DNA from: Buttiauxella agrestis ATCC 33320 | GTDB taxonomy: Bacteria; Pseudomonadota; Gammaproteobacteria; Enterobacterales; Enterobacteriaceae | Assembly: GCA_024169445.1 (NCBI GenBank) | Contig: JALKFA010000001.1 | Span: forward strand, 868,001-932,000 | Direction: 5' to 3' | Length of the DNA stretch: 64,000 nt | Part shown: piece after piece, positions 34,260 through 46,210 of the stretch | Position numbering within the stretch: the stretch's first letter is position 1 | Layout: each line of letters starts with the position of its first letter | Notes under the pieces: generated by a model | The model's input: the letters and a program-made list of their open reading frames with translations, nothing else | Told to the model about the DNA's origin: nothing | The model's database searches: none | Translations under genes and position numbers: made by a program

Positions 34260-34389
34260 GTTAACCCCTGGAAAAACAATCCTGATTAAAAAGTGTAATG
34301 GCGACAAAAGATTACGCAAAAAAGCCGCCACGGTGATAATTCACCACTCCGTTTGACCGCATCTTCGCGCAAAAGTCACTTTTAAAATG

Positions 34390-34413
34390 AAAAAAAACGC
34401 CAAAAATTTTGGC
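34390..34413 (-). terminator. dctA rho-independent terminator
   Basis: On the minus strand GCCAAAATTTTTGGC is followed by G and a run of eight T residues, about 65 bp after the dctA stop. A second, longer hairpin (GCCCAC-A-GCGA / TCGC-C-GTGGGC, 34437-34465) lies between the stop and this terminator. Confidence 0.8.
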
Positions 34414-34476
34414 TCAAGGGTCAATTATGCGCAGTAGCCCACAGCGAGGGCAAGTCGCCGTGGGCAATTGAGGGGA

Positions 34477-35892
<1,416 letters not shown>

Positions 35893-35944
35893 TTAAATAA
35901 TTGAGCTGACTCGCGCCAGCCCAATAACATTTGCAACAACTAAT

Positions 35945-37954
35945 TTACTGATTAGCGCTGGATAAATACCTGGCATCAAACTCTTTAAGAGTCAGTGCCC
36001 TGGAGAAAAGATAACCCTGAGCAATGCTCACACCGGCGTTCAACAACCAGTCGCACTGCGCCTGGTTTTCAATTCCTTCCGCCACCAGTTTCAGACCCAG
36101 CGTGTTCGCCATACCGATAATCACCCCCGCCATGGTGTTATCTTCCGGCAAGCCATCTACAAAACTCTTGTCGAGCTTCAGCACATCCACCGGCAACGAT
36201 TTCAGGTGATGTAAATGACGCAGGCTGGCATAACCCATGCCAAAATCATCCAGTGCGATGCGCACCCCTGCTTTGCGCAACGGACGCAAAATACTGACCG
36301 CTTTTTTCGGATCATCAATATTATGACTTTCCGTGACTTCCAGAATTAACATCCCTGGCTGGATACGATAGCGCGCCATTAATTCCAGCAGTGACGAACC
36401 CATTTCCTCGTGCAGTAACTGATGCGCAGAGATATTCACACACAGCGGCATGGTGACACCCTGGCTTTGCCAGCCCGCCAGCACACGGCAAGACTCTTCA
36501 AGGATCCAGTTGCCAATTGTGAACATCAAACCGCTATCTTCGATACGCTCAATCAAGCCTTCCGGCAAACCCCAGCTACCATCAGGCTGCTGCATGCGCA
36601 GTAAAACTTCCGCGCTGACGACTTCACGGGTGCGCAAATTGACCTGCGGTTGTAGCCAAATAGCGAACTGCTGGTTTTCTAATGCCGTCAGTAAATCCTG
36701 CTCTTGCGTCAAATAGCGTTGCGCAATGGCCATCTGTTCAGGGTCAAAGAATTGAATCTGATTTTTGCCATGGCGACGGGCAGAAAACGCGGCGGAAACG
36801 GCGCGGCGATACAGTTGTTCTGCGGTCAAACCACCGTGATACATCGCAATGCCGATGCTGGCCGTCGGTTTGAGGGAAATCGAGTGAATCGGTAACTTTT
36901 CGTTCAGCACCGCGAGAATTTGCTTCGCCAGTGCCATTGCCTGCCAGGCATCCTGAACGCCATGGGCAATAATGCCAAAATCGTTGCCGCTGAGCTGCGC
37001 CAGCACCATATTCGGTGGCAGAACACCTTTAATTTTCTCGACCAGCGTCAGCAACAGCATTTCACGCTGCTCCTCGTTCAGCACCCCGGCAGTATCCTGT
37101 AAAGTTTCGCTGGCAATCACGATCAACGCATTCTTGTTATCGCTTGCCGTTAGTTGTTCAAGCAACGCCAGTAACAACGCCTTATTTGGCAACTCGGTAA
37201 CTGTGTTTCGGGTGCTCATCGCGCTCATTTCTTCATGTAAGCGCTGCGACATTTGTTGATTACGGTTATAGCTGCGCACCAGCATGCCTATCTCATCATC
37301 GTGGTGAAGAGGAGGTAGATTGAGTTGATGGTTCGCCGCATCGTGCGGGGTTAAACTATCGAGCTCACGGGCAATTTTACGCAGTGGATGAACAATCAAA
37401 CGGTTTATCGACCAACTGATCGCAACCGACAAAATGAGCGCCAGCAGCAGATATGTCGTCAGCAACGTCGAAATCGTACTAATGATGAATTTGTACATCC
37501 GCCAGGAGTCAGCTTGCAGCACAAGATAAGCCAGCGGCTGCGGATTTGCCGGGCGTTCCAGTGAATAAAGCGGTAGGGATATTTGAACCGGGAGTTCGAA
37601 CAGGCGCGCAATCCAGACGGGAATCGGGCGTTCCGGGGTAAATCTTTGGCGCAACGCCTGGAATTGATTCGGCAGTACTACATCCGCCCGGCTGATAATG
37701 CCAGAAGGTTGAATTTGACTCAGGATGTACTCAGCCTGGGGAATATCCGCTTTCAGGATAGCTTCAGACAGCGGAATACGCACCGAATGGGCGATTTTCT
37801 CCATCTGGCTTGCTGTGTCGTAGCGGCTTTGCTGCACAAAGTGAAAAAGCTGCACCACGATAAAAATAAAAATAAACAGTAAAGCAACGGCTGACACCAT
37901 CGCCATCTGTTTAATCGTTAATGAACGACTGACTCGCAAACTGACACTCCGCAA
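35945..37954 (-). CDS. pdeK: GGDEF-EAL protein PdeK (HmsP-like)
   Basis: A 669-residue membrane protein. Two transmembrane segments (about 18-40 and 155-180) bracket a periplasmic sensor region, followed by HAMP (about 180-235), a degenerate GGDEF domain and an EAL domain. The GGDEF site reads SGNDF (322-326), so no cyclase activity is expected. The EAL site reads EVL (449-451), with Q-P-Q-V-N, LDDFGMG (568-574) and AEGIEN intact, so phosphodiesterase activity is plausible. E. coli PdeK (YhjK) and Yersinia HmsP have the same plan, and HmsP restrains biofilm. Its position next to the cellulose operon fits local control of c-di-GMP for BcsA. Confidence 0.92.
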   Translation of the reverse strand: MRSVSLRVSRSLTIKQMAMVSAVALLFIFIFIVVQLFHFVQQSRYDTASQMEKIAHSVRIPLSEAILKADIPQAEYILSQIQPSGIISRADVVLPNQFQALRQRFTPERPIPVWIARLFELPVQISLPLYSLERPANPQPLAYLVLQADSWRMYKFIISTISTLLTTYLLLALILSVAISWSINRLIVHPLRKIARELDSLTPHDAANHQLNLPPLHHDDEIGMLVRSYNRNQQMSQRLHEEMSAMSTRNTVTELPNKALLLALLEQLTASDNKNALIVIASETLQDTAGVLNEEQREMLLLTLVEKIKGVLPPNMVLAQLSGNDFGIIAHGVQDAWQAMALAKQILAVLNEKLPIHSISLKPTASIGIAMYHGGLTAEQLYRRAVSAAFSARRHGKNQIQFFDPEQMAIAQRYLTQEQDLLTALENQQFAIWLQPQVNLRTREVVSAEVLLRMQQPDGSWGLPEGLIERIEDSGLMFTIGNWILEESCRVLAGWQSQGVTMPLCVNISAHQLLHEEMGSSLLELMARYRIQPGMLILEVTESHNIDDPKKAVSILRPLRKAGVRIALDDFGMGYASLRHLHHLKSLPVDVLKLDKSFVDGLPEDNTMAGVIIGMANTLGLKLVAEGIENQAQCDWLLNAGVSIAQGYLFSRALTLKEFDARYLSSANQ

Positions 37955-38004
37955 AAACTAAGCCCTAAATAGACATGGCTGAGTATACTGCATTGTGGTG
38001 GGTT

Positions 38005-38316
38005 TTAGGCTTGAGAAACCGAATCTGCATGCAGCGTGGTATGGATAACAGCGAGTACATCGTCGCTATTTTGCGTGAACTCATTATTCCAGAAACGCAG
38101 TACCCGCCACCCTCTCCGCTCCAGCCATAATGTCCGACTCTCATCGTAATGATGTCTTTCACTGTGTTGTCCGCCATCCAGTTCAATGATGACTTTAGGC
38201 CGTAAGCAGGCGAAATCGACAATAAATGGACCGATCGGATGTTGGCGTCTGAATTTGTGGTCAGAAAAATGTCGGTTTCTTAACAGATGCCACAGCCGTT
38301 GTTCCTGCGGCGTCAT
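38005..38316 (-). CDS. DUF559 endonuclease-like protein
   Basis: A 103-residue protein of the DUF559 family, with a restriction-endonuclease-like fold related to very-short-patch repair nucleases. The core is intact: FRRQHPIGPFIVDFACLRPKVIIELDGGQH carries the Asp and the E-x-D metal site, followed by RTLWLERRGWRVLRFWNNE. The N-terminus is a little short: in frame upstream there are only a few codons (reading NLRQT) before a stop, so the gene may have lost its first residues. It is an insertion between pdeK and bcsZ, absent from E. coli at this site, with no restriction partner nearby. Confidence 0.75.
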   Translation of the reverse strand: MTPQEQRLWHLLRNRHFSDHKFRRQHPIGPFIVDFACLRPKVIIELDGGQHSERHHYDESRTLWLERRGWRVLRFWNNEFTQNSDDVLAVIHTTLHADSVSQA

Positions 38317-38422
38317 AGTTTGGCGTAGGTTTTGGTTTTTTTATCCATTGCAGGATGCTGGCGGTTTTTTTCGGGGTTGTCAGATTGCGGGGGGAATTTT
38401 GGAAAGTGCCTCGAAAAAACAA

Positions 38423-38497
38423 CCCTCATCCCGACCTTCTCCCTGAGGGAGAAGGAGCTAATATTCCCTCTCCTGGGGGAGAGGGCCAGGGTGAGGG
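38423..38497. repeat. CCCTCACCC-type palindromic repeat (copy 2)
   Basis: Opens CCCTCATCCCGACCTTCTCC, has CTGAGGGAGAAGG then CCCTCTCCTGGGGGAGAGGG, and closes CCAGGGTGAGGG. It is related to the elements after uspA and before dppA and lies just downstream of the bcs operon, where it may protect the transcript end. Confidence 0.75.
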
Positions 38498-38516
38498 CGT
38501 CCGGAACCCACAACAA

Positions 38517-39515
38517 TCACCGTACCGACAACGCCACCAGCATCTTCAAACTCGCAGAATAATAATCCTCCTGCGCCGTAATTTGCGGCTGTGCAACGCT
38601 CCCCGGCTGGAACACTAAATCACGTACCGCCAGTAACCCGCCATCCATCATATACGGGGCGGTATCGCCAGTGGTGACGTTCACCCAGGCTGGTGTTTTC
38701 TCACGTGGATAACGCCCCCACCAGGTTTTATAAGCCTGTAACTCTGGGCTGCTGTGATTAAACCAATACACATACAGCGGAACGCGAATCGCATCGTAGC
38801 TAAAGCGCGCTGGCCATTGTTTTGCCGGAACAGTACGCCCATCGGAATAGAGCGAAACCCAGTCAGACGGGAGCTGAGGCTCGCCAAAGTGCATTTTCCC
38901 CAACAGTTTCTGCCCATCGTTAATCAAATCCGTCCACACCGTTAAATGGCTGCGGTTAGCGAAATCCTGCCACGCCGGGAAGATAAAGTAAGAGGGGTTG
39001 AGATTCACATAGCTGTTGAGGTTAAAACCGTTAGCGCCAGGCAACATCACCTGGTAACCGGCAAAACGGATAACGTTGTGGGCAACCAACGCCTTAGTGA
39101 TGGCATCTGATTCTTTCAGATAATCGGGGTTCTGCCACTTGTTGCCCGCTTTTAACAGCGCCCACGCGATAAAAGTATCGCCATCGACGGCGTTGTTTTT
39201 ATCGGTGATCGGCTGTGCTTCAACGGGGTTATATCGCCAGTAGAACAGACCATTATCGGGGTTTTTCAGCGTTTTTCGCGTCCAGTTCCACATTTTATCG
39301 AAACTGGCACGGTCGTCGTTAGCCACGGCCATCATCATGGCAAAACCCTGGCCTTCGGTGTGGCTGACGTTTTTATTCCCGGTGTCGACAATGCGGCCAT
39401 CGGGCATTAAAAAACGGGATTTATAGCTATCCCAGGCAGTGTCAGCCAGCGCTTGCTGGCAGAAGAACAAGGCAACAACTGCCACTATCAGCGTTTTGCA
39501 TCGCTGCAACATCAA
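38517..39515 (-). CDS. bcsZ: Periplasmic endo-1,4-beta-glucanase BcsZ
   Basis: A 332-residue GH8 cellulase exported to the periplasm (signal peptide to about residue 25), where it trims cellulose during secretion. The catalytic Glu lies in SHTEGQGFAMMMAV (Glu54) and the catalytic-base region in RFSYDAIRVPLYVY (Asp241); AVDGDTFIAWAL is intact. It is shorter than the 368 residues of E. coli BcsZ, and here it is the last gene, after bcsC and bcsD, rather than between bcsB and bcsC. It starts 6 bp after the bcsD stop, so it belongs to the operon. Confidence 0.93.
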   Translation of the reverse strand: MMLQRCKTLIVAVVALFFCQQALADTAWDSYKSRFLMPDGRIVDTGNKNVSHTEGQGFAMMMAVANDDRASFDKMWNWTRKTLKNPDNGLFYWRYNPVEAQPITDKNNAVDGDTFIAWALLKAGNKWQNPDYLKESDAITKALVAHNVIRFAGYQVMLPGANGFNLNSYVNLNPSYFIFPAWQDFANRSHLTVWTDLINDGQKLLGKMHFGEPQLPSDWVSLYSDGRTVPAKQWPARFSYDAIRVPLYVYWFNHSSPELQAYKTWWGRYPREKTPAWVNVTTGDTAPYMMDGGLLAVRDLVFQPGSVAQPQITAQEDYYSASLKMLVALSVR

Positions 39516-39521
39516 AGCACC

Positions 39522-39989
39522 TCATCGACTATTTTGATATCGAAAGTGTACCACTGTTGCTGACGGTGAAGACTCGCGCCACAGCGACACATGCGGTTTA
39601 CCGCCCTGATCGCGTAACCAACGAGCGTAGACACCTTCCAGAACAGCGCTAAATGCGTGACTCCAGGAAACTTGCTGCGCTTCGTCTGCGGGAACAGGTA
39701 AAGCCATGTGGCGAATGAGCATCGCCGTTTCGCTGGCTTCGATATCAATATAGCCCCAGTTGAAACGGGCGAGCTGAACATTTATCTGTGATTCGAGTTC
39801 GCCCACAGTTCGCGCTAATGCTAATGGGTGACGTGCCGCCAGCGTGTCACCCATTTGCATCAGAAACGGGCGGCTTTCTTCTTCACCCGCATTCGCCACC
39901 ATGCTATCAATCATGATGTGGAGCAAAGAGAACCAGCCCGGTTGGGTCTGCTGATTCTGAAAGTACTGCAACAACTGCGCGTCATTCAT
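39522..39989 (-). CDS. bcsD: Cellulose synthase subunit D
   Basis: A 155-residue BcsD. In Gluconacetobacter this periplasmic ring-forming protein aligns glucan chains for crystallisation. Visible are SLLHIMIDSMVANAGEEESR near the N-terminus, MGDTLAARHP, the ARFNWGYIDIE block and the C-terminal VSWSHAFSAVLEGVYARWL helix. BcsD is absent from the E. coli type operon, so its presence marks a type I-like cellulose system. It lies between bcsC and bcsZ with gaps of only 2 and 6 bp. Confidence 0.88.
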   Translation of the reverse strand: MNDAQLLQYFQNQQTQPGWFSLLHIMIDSMVANAGEEESRPFLMQMGDTLAARHPLALARTVGELESQINVQLARFNWGYIDIEASETAMLIRHMALPVPADEAQQVSWSHAFSAVLEGVYARWLRDQGGKPHVSLWRESSPSATVVHFRYQNSR

Positions 39990-39991
39990 GA

Positions 39992-42900
39992 TTAATTATT
40001 CCCCAGCAGGTAACGGAAGTAGAGCTGTGCGGTACTTTCGTTGTAATCACCAAAGGTGTCATAACCCACCTGACCACCAATCGTCATGTCTTTGTTAACT
40101 TTGTAATCGGCTGCGGCACGCAGATTATAGCCAATGCCGCTTTCGCTACTGCCGCTGTACCACGCTTCTTTCGCAAAGCCGTTGGCGACGTAATTTTCCA
40201 GTTGCGCCTGCATCGCCGAATCGGTCGGGAAGTACGGGCTTTGATTCTGGCTATAGGACTGATAACCCAACGATGCGCCCACCGACATATCCCAGTTATT
40301 AAACTTCTGGGTGTAATCCACCGGGAAGGAGACGCTGATATAGTCTTGCGGGCTGAAGTAACCGCCTTGCCCATAGCTGAAATAGCTGAGGTTTTTCGAG
40401 AAATCCATATACGTCATGCTGATACCGGTTTTCAGTTCGCGGTCATCAGCATGGAACGGGCGAATATAAACGCCAGCATTCCCGGTAACATTGCCGTTGC
40501 TCGGTACGTTTTCGCCAATGTAGTTATACAAACCCACACCCGCGTAGAAACCCGCATCGCCATCGTCGTAGCTCAGTTGCGCGCTACCGCCGTTCTTGGT
40601 GACCTGGCCCCATTTTTTGCCGCTGTATTTGTCTTCCACACCGACATAAGAAAGCAGGCTGTCGACCACGGCACGTCGTTCGCCGGTCAGAATCAATTTC
40701 AGGTAATCGGTTAATTGTGGCGACCACTGCACACCACCGACCACGGTATTTAAATCCTGGCCTAACGGCGTGGAGCCCACGTCGAGTTTGTACTGTTCGC
40801 CGGTTAACGCCATCCCAACTTCCACACCCGCAGCACTTTGCGAGCCTTGTGAAGGCACTTTTATCTTGTCGATATTTGGCAGTTCTGGCGGCGTGGTGGT
40901 CGAGGCGTTATACAGCTCCTCGCCAACCTGCCCCTGAATCAACGCGCCGGTACCAAAGCGGCGACTGGATTCGTCAGACGAGCTGCCCGCATTCAGGCTG
41001 ATTGGCGTAACGTTAAGATCTAAACGTGAGTCGCCAAACGGCACCGTCGACCACTGCAATGGCGCTTTGATTTCGGTGAGTTTACTCAGACCGCTTTCGC
41101 CATCTCGCCCACGCACAGCCACCGCACCACGCGCCCAGGTGGCGGTTTTGTCGGTCAGCTGTTCCATCATGTTATCCACCTGGCGCAAGGTGCCTGCCTG
41201 TGCCGTCTCGACCGGCAGATCGGTACGCGTGGTACCCGGCGGTGCGGTTTGTGGATTACGCGCCAGCTGTGCGACTTGCCACGGCATCGCTTCGCCATAC
41301 AGCGAGTTAGCGGCGGTGGCTTGTGGGGCGACGGAGGTTTTCGGGGTGAACGGGTTATCGGCTAATGCCAGGCCTCCGAGCGTTGGCGCGGTTCCGCTTT
41401 CGGCTCCTTGCAGGCCAAGCAGTTTGCCACGCGCGGTGCGCAGGTAGCCCATCGCCTGCTGGTGGTTGCCATCGGCTTCGGCCACGCGCGCCAGTAACAG
41501 CAGGCGATCCGGCGTTTCATCGTTGCGCAACCCGGTGGCCAGCTGTTTCGCTTTATCGACGTCTTTACTGGCGAGCGCCACGTCGATGGCACCCGCGCGC
41601 GCATCTTGTTGCGGCGTGTCACGCGTCATCAGGTAGTCGTAAACCACGCCCGCTTCTTTGTTCATTTTGCCGGACTGATACAGACGCGCCATCGCAAACA
41701 TCAGGTCGGTGTTTTGCGGGTCGTTCTGCATCGCGCGGATAAGTTTATCGTACGCCGCCGCATAATTGCCCTGGGTACGCAGTTGGTCAGCTTCGTTGAT
41801 CACGTAGCCATTGCGAACGCTGGCAAGCTGCGTTGGTGTGCTGCGCGACTGCAATTCTGGATTCGCCAGAAACGCCTGCGCTTCACGCCCCAGCCCGGCC
41901 TGGTTCAGCACTGCAATCTGGTCGCCATAATCACCGGCGTTGCCCTGCACGCCACGGCGCATATTGTCGCGCACAATCGTTACCGCCGTGCTGACATCGC
42001 CGGTTTGCGCCAGCATTTTTGCCAGTTTTCCCGCATCTGCCGGGCTTTGCGGCGGGCGCATCGCCAGCGCTTTTAAGGTATTCGCCGCCGCCACCGTATC
42101 GCCCTGCGCGAGGTAGCGTTCCGCTACCGACATTTGCAGATTGTAGTTCACACGTGCCGCAAGGCTGCGCATGTCGCTGGTCTGGCTGGACGCGGGAATA
42201 CGCGACAATAAAGTTTGTGATTGCTGCCAGGCATTGTTTTCGCTGGCAAACAATGCCCCCGCGTACAGTTCTGTATTGGAGGCGTTTGGCCGGAAAGAAG
42301 CCGCCATCACATTGCTGGCTTCGTCACGACGCCCCTGTTTCTGGAGCTGGCGCGCTAAATCAAGACGCAGCCACGGGTCGGACGGATAACGCGCCACGCC
42401 CTGCTGCAAAATAGCGATGGCTTGTTGCGGGTTGCCATTTGCCGCGGCCTGCTGTGCCTGGCGGCGCAGCGGATCGGCTGGATTACCGCCAGAAACGCGC
42501 GGCTGCAATTTGGCCTGCAAACTGGCAGGCAGGGTTTGCAGCATCGCTTGCGCTTCGGCGGTTTTATTCTGCTCACGCAACACGTAATAGAGGTTTTCGC
42601 GCGCGGCACCATTATTCGGTTGTTCGCTCAAAATACTGCGTAAAGTCTGCTCTGCCTCGGCGTAATCTTTGTTATGGCGCTGGACATCCGCACGGAATAA
42701 CTTCGCAGCATTTCCACGTTCACCGCTTTGCTGCGCCAGAGGTGCGCTGAGCGCCAGGGCCTGGCTAATATTGCCCTGTTTGAATGCTGCCTGAGCGCTC
42801 GCCAGTTGCCCGTAAAACTCGGCGTCATCGGCTTGTTGTTTGCGCTCGCCAGATTGATCGCCACCCTGCCTGGCGGCGCGATTCAGGTATTCTGCGGCGG

Positions 42901-43840
42901 CGGTGTAATCGCCTTTACGCTGCGCGATGTAGCCCATCCCGGCCAGTGCATCGGCGTCTTGCGGGTTGTTTTGCAGCACTTGTTCAAACTGGTTTTTTGC
43001 CACTTCGGTGTTGCCGCTATTGAGCGCGTTAAACCCTTCGCCTTTTGCGGCACCGCCAACACTTTTACGGTAGTGCTCTTGCACCACCGTATCTTTCGGA
43101 TGGCGTTGCAGGAAGGTTTGATAATACTGCTCGTCGCTGGCAGTTGGGCCGAGCCACAACAGCGCCTGGCGCAAGGCTTTATCGGCATCCTGGCTACCGC
43201 TCGCCATATTTTGCAGGATGTCCATGCCTTCACGACGCGTGGCATCCTGGTAGGTCAGCACTTTACCAAGCGCAATACGCCCGCCGTTGTCCTGCGGATT
43301 TTGCGCGGCAAACTGGCGTAAACCAGCCACCGCTTGCGGATACAGCGATTTGTCGCCCGCCATCGTCAGGTAATATTCTGGCGCGAGGCTCGGCGGCGGC
43401 TGGTCGCCATTAAACAAACTGCGCCAGGTGGCGAGCGCGGCGGGAATATTGCCGCTGCGCGCCTGCTGACGCGCTAAATCCAGCTGCCCACGCGGGATTT
43501 GCTGAATCTGTTTAGCGTTATCCAGCGCCTGCAAATTACCGTCTTGTGGCGAAACAGAAGCCAGGCGTTCGCGCCATTGGGCGGCACCTTTAATATCCCC
43601 GGCTTGCTGTGCCCACAGCGCCATCAGGTACATCGCCTGGGTGTTATTGGCATCAACCATCAACACTTTCTGCAACGCGTCTTTTGCCAGCTCGTCATGT
43701 GACTTTTCATGCCAGTAATTGGCCTGGTCAAACAACGCTTTTAACGCCGGGTTGTTTTCCGCAGCGGTCGCGCTAAACGCCAGGCCGCCAAAGAAGCACA
43801 GAGTTAACAAGCGGCGGGCGTTTTTGTTTTTATGACTCAT
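39992..43840 (-). CDS. bcsC: Cellulose export protein BcsC
   Basis: A 1282-residue outer-membrane exporter. A signal peptide (to about residue 27, ATAA/EN) is followed by about 900 residues of TPR repeats, for example NPQDADALAGMGYIAQRKGD and NPDNGAARENLYYVL-like units that make a periplasmic solenoid. The C-terminal third is the BCSC beta-barrel ending QLYFRYLLGNN with a terminal membrane-type strand. It conducts the nascent glucan through the periplasm and outer membrane. The solenoid region is GC-rich and gives many spurious open frames. It starts 12 bp after bcsB. Confidence 0.95.
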   Translation of the reverse strand: MSHKNKNARRLLTLCFFGGLAFSATAAENNPALKALFDQANYWHEKSHDELAKDALQKVLMVDANNTQAMYLMALWAQQAGDIKGAAQWRERLASVSPQDGNLQALDNAKQIQQIPRGQLDLARQQARSGNIPAALATWRSLFNGDQPPPSLAPEYYLTMAGDKSLYPQAVAGLRQFAAQNPQDNGGRIALGKVLTYQDATRREGMDILQNMASGSQDADKALRQALLWLGPTASDEQYYQTFLQRHPKDTVVQEHYRKSVGGAAKGEGFNALNSGNTEVAKNQFEQVLQNNPQDADALAGMGYIAQRKGDYTAAAEYLNRAARQGGDQSGERKQQADDAEFYGQLASAQAAFKQGNISQALALSAPLAQQSGERGNAAKLFRADVQRHNKDYAEAEQTLRSILSEQPNNGAARENLYYVLREQNKTAEAQAMLQTLPASLQAKLQPRVSGGNPADPLRRQAQQAAANGNPQQAIAILQQGVARYPSDPWLRLDLARQLQKQGRRDEASNVMAASFRPNASNTELYAGALFASENNAWQQSQTLLSRIPASSQTSDMRSLAARVNYNLQMSVAERYLAQGDTVAAANTLKALAMRPPQSPADAGKLAKMLAQTGDVSTAVTIVRDNMRRGVQGNAGDYGDQIAVLNQAGLGREAQAFLANPELQSRSTPTQLASVRNGYVINEADQLRTQGNYAAAYDKLIRAMQNDPQNTDLMFAMARLYQSGKMNKEAGVVYDYLMTRDTPQQDARAGAIDVALASKDVDKAKQLATGLRNDETPDRLLLLARVAEADGNHQQAMGYLRTARGKLLGLQGAESGTAPTLGGLALADNPFTPKTSVAPQATAANSLYGEAMPWQVAQLARNPQTAPPGTTRTDLPVETAQAGTLRQVDNMMEQLTDKTATWARGAVAVRGRDGESGLSKLTEIKAPLQWSTVPFGDSRLDLNVTPISLNAGSSSDESSRRFGTGALIQGQVGEELYNASTTTPPELPNIDKIKVPSQGSQSAAGVEVGMALTGEQYKLDVGSTPLGQDLNTVVGGVQWSPQLTDYLKLILTGERRAVVDSLLSYVGVEDKYSGKKWGQVTKNGGSAQLSYDDGDAGFYAGVGLYNYIGENVPSNGNVTGNAGVYIRPFHADDRELKTGISMTYMDFSKNLSYFSYGQGGYFSPQDYISVSFPVDYTQKFNNWDMSVGASLGYQSYSQNQSPYFPTDSAMQAQLENYVANGFAKEAWYSGSSESGIGYNLRAAADYKVNKDMTIGGQVGYDTFGDYNESTAQLYFRYLLGNN

Positions 43841-43852
43841 TGAGCACCACCT

Positions 43853-46210
43853 TTACTTACCATCATCCTGAGGATTAAGACGTTTATGCGCGCGTTTTTT
43901 CAACAGGGCGTACAAGCTCAAACCAATAACCGAGGCGAACAACAAACCTAAAATGGCCAGCAACGCTGAATGCTGGTTGGCATACCAGACCACCATCATG
44001 TACCACGGCATTTGGCCGCTCGGGAACTGTTGGCCAACACGGAAGCTACGCACCCCGTTTTCATCGGTGATGATGGAGGCGTCGCCACGAATACCGGCGT
44101 TGATACGCGAAGAACTTAAGTCGGTTTGCAGCCGCGAAAGCTGTTCGTCGGTACTGCCAATCGCCATCACCACCACACGGTCAGGGTTCCACTGCGAGCG
44201 GAAGCTGACAAACCCACGCCACGCTTCGTTAGACGAGAAATAGCGGTCAGCCGCAATGCCTTTCGAACCCCAGTCACCTTCAATCCAGTGCTGTATTTTT
44301 TGCCAGATTGAGCGTTCACGGACGCCGAACGAATGCTCGTTGCTGTTAAACGGCGACTGTGCCAGCAGCGTTTTGTTAAACGCGCTTTGATTGATGGTCG
44401 AAACGGAAAGCACGTGGCTCTGTTCAAGGCGTTGCAAGTTTGCGCCCGCCGTTGGCACGCCAAACATCACCGTGTTGTTGTTTAACGAGGTGCCGGTTGC
44501 ATTACCCGAACGGGCAGCCATATTCAGTAGCGTGCTGATTTCAGCCTCGCCAGGGTTTTCTGGCAGCATCAACACGGTATGGGCAAAGTCAGCAAAGCGG
44601 GAGAACGGGAACGACGCACCCACGAAGTAAGAGAGGTTTGGCAGCAACGAGAAGTGACGCGTTTTGCTCAAATCAATCCATGAATCATCGGAGATACGGC
44701 TCTTAATGTTGTTATTGAGCAGAACGCTACACGGTGCCGATTCTTTGGTCTGGATGTTGAAGTACAGCGATAGTTGGTTGTCGCCGTAAATCAGATACGG
44801 TTCCAGCGCCAGGTTGTACTCTTCCTGGCGTGCATCGCCGCCCACTTTGCGCCACAGCGTTTCCAGCGCGCCTTGCTTATTCACCGGCAAGTTATGCAGG
44901 AAAGTACCGTTGAGCGTCAGGGAAAGGTAAGAACGTTCTTCATCAATCCAGTTTTCCGTCGGGAAGCGATAGCCGATTTTCACCGGGATGGTGTCGCCAT
45001 CCCACAAGAACAGATCCGGAGCCGCGCGGAATGCCACGCTTAATGGCTCGTGCCAGATGCCGGTCGCCGTCAGGCTTTGGTCTTTACGCATCAACTCGGA
45101 CAGACGCACCGGGTGTTCAGTGGAGATCCAGCGCGGAGCGTCATAGGCTTTGCTCACTGGGATTGTCTGGTTTTCTACCGCAGTGCTTGCGGTTTGCCCA
45201 GGGAATTTCCCCTGCGTTAAACGCCACGCCGCAGCGCGCAATTGCTGGTCGGAATTGCCCACCACCAACAACAGTTTATAAACCGGGTTGCCTGGGTTAT
45301 CGATGATTTGCAGCATCGGTTTTTGGGTTTCAGGCAAGGTCAGACCGCCAATCTGCTCGCCGGGCTTGCCAAACAGAATGCCGTTTTTCTCAGGCAGTTT
45401 GTCGGATAACGCGTTAAAGGAGATACCGCGATAATCCGCCTCAATGCCCAACCAGGAGGCAACCAACGCCGCCGCACTCACTTGTTCAGGCAGCGTTTTT
45501 GCCGGGAAAGCAAACTCCAATGAAGCGGGAGTCATCTGCATTGAGTCAAAGAACGGGCGCGGGAAATGGCTGAGATCGGCACCGATATTGAGCTGCTGGC
45601 CTTCCAGATCCAACCGCGTGTTCGGCATGATGGTGACCTGGTATTTATCAGACAGGTCGCGCAGGCACAGCAGGGCATCGCCATCGTTGATTTTAAAGCT
45701 GATGTTATTGCTCGACACCACCATCGCCGCCGGGATTTCCAGCTGATAGTTGGACACATCGCTATCGGCAGAACCCAACGGCACCGTTCCCAAAGGCTGA
45801 CCGTTCATCATCAGTTGCAGCGTAGTATTACGCGCCGCCATCGCCGGAGAGACTTTCAGGTTCAGGTAAAGTTGTGCGTTGGTGATGACCTGATCGGTCG
45901 GCAACGTGAAATCAATACCCGCCTGCAACTGCCCACCGCTGAGCATAACGCCACGTGGTTGGCCCATTTGCGCCACGGTAATGCTGCTCACATTGCCAGG
46001 CGTAAACACCGATGGCGTGGGTGCATCCACTGCCGGAGCTGGTGCAGTTTCCGATACCGGTGCAACGCCTGGTGCAAAGGCCGCGTCGGGTGCAGGTAAA
46101 TCCAGGGGAATTTGTGACTCCACCGTCGCGGCGTCTTCCGCCATAACCGGTGAGGCCAAAACCGTCAACGCGAGCAACAACTGGCAAAGCTTTATACTCA
46201 TCCCTTTCAT
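43853..46210 (-). CDS. bcsB: Cellulose synthase regulatory subunit BcsB
   Basis: A 785-residue periplasmic subunit anchored by one C-terminal helix (about 745-770, ALLAILGLLFASVIGLSLYALL) and preceded by a signal peptide ending SPVMA/ED. The region between holds the repeated carbohydrate-binding and flavodoxin-like domains of BcsB (for example QLYLNLKVSPAMAARNTTLQ and DSWIDLSKTRHFSLLPNLSY). It caps BcsA and guides the glucan. The start codon overlaps the bcsA stop (ATGA), a sign of coupled translation and fixed stoichiometry. Confidence 0.95.
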   Translation of the reverse strand: MKGMSIKLCQLLLALTVLASPVMAEDAATVESQIPLDLPAPDAAFAPGVAPVSETAPAPAVDAPTPSVFTPGNVSSITVAQMGQPRGVMLSGGQLQAGIDFTLPTDQVITNAQLYLNLKVSPAMAARNTTLQLMMNGQPLGTVPLGSADSDVSNYQLEIPAAMVVSSNNISFKINDGDALLCLRDLSDKYQVTIMPNTRLDLEGQQLNIGADLSHFPRPFFDSMQMTPASLEFAFPAKTLPEQVSAAALVASWLGIEADYRGISFNALSDKLPEKNGILFGKPGEQIGGLTLPETQKPMLQIIDNPGNPVYKLLLVVGNSDQQLRAAAWRLTQGKFPGQTASTAVENQTIPVSKAYDAPRWISTEHPVRLSELMRKDQSLTATGIWHEPLSVAFRAAPDLFLWDGDTIPVKIGYRFPTENWIDEERSYLSLTLNGTFLHNLPVNKQGALETLWRKVGGDARQEEYNLALEPYLIYGDNQLSLYFNIQTKESAPCSVLLNNNIKSRISDDSWIDLSKTRHFSLLPNLSYFVGASFPFSRFADFAHTVLMLPENPGEAEISTLLNMAARSGNATGTSLNNNTVMFGVPTAGANLQRLEQSHVLSVSTINQSAFNKTLLAQSPFNSNEHSFGVRERSIWQKIQHWIEGDWGSKGIAADRYFSSNEAWRGFVSFRSQWNPDRVVVMAIGSTDEQLSRLQTDLSSSRINAGIRGDASIITDENGVRSFRVGQQFPSGQMPWYMMVVWYANQHSALLAILGLLFASVIGLSLYALLKKRAHKRLNPQDDGK

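Noticed and set aside
35945-37954. PdeK as an active diguanylate cyclase
   Set aside because: The GGDEF site reads SGNDF, lacking the residues needed for catalysis; only the EAL half keeps most of its metal-binding motifs.
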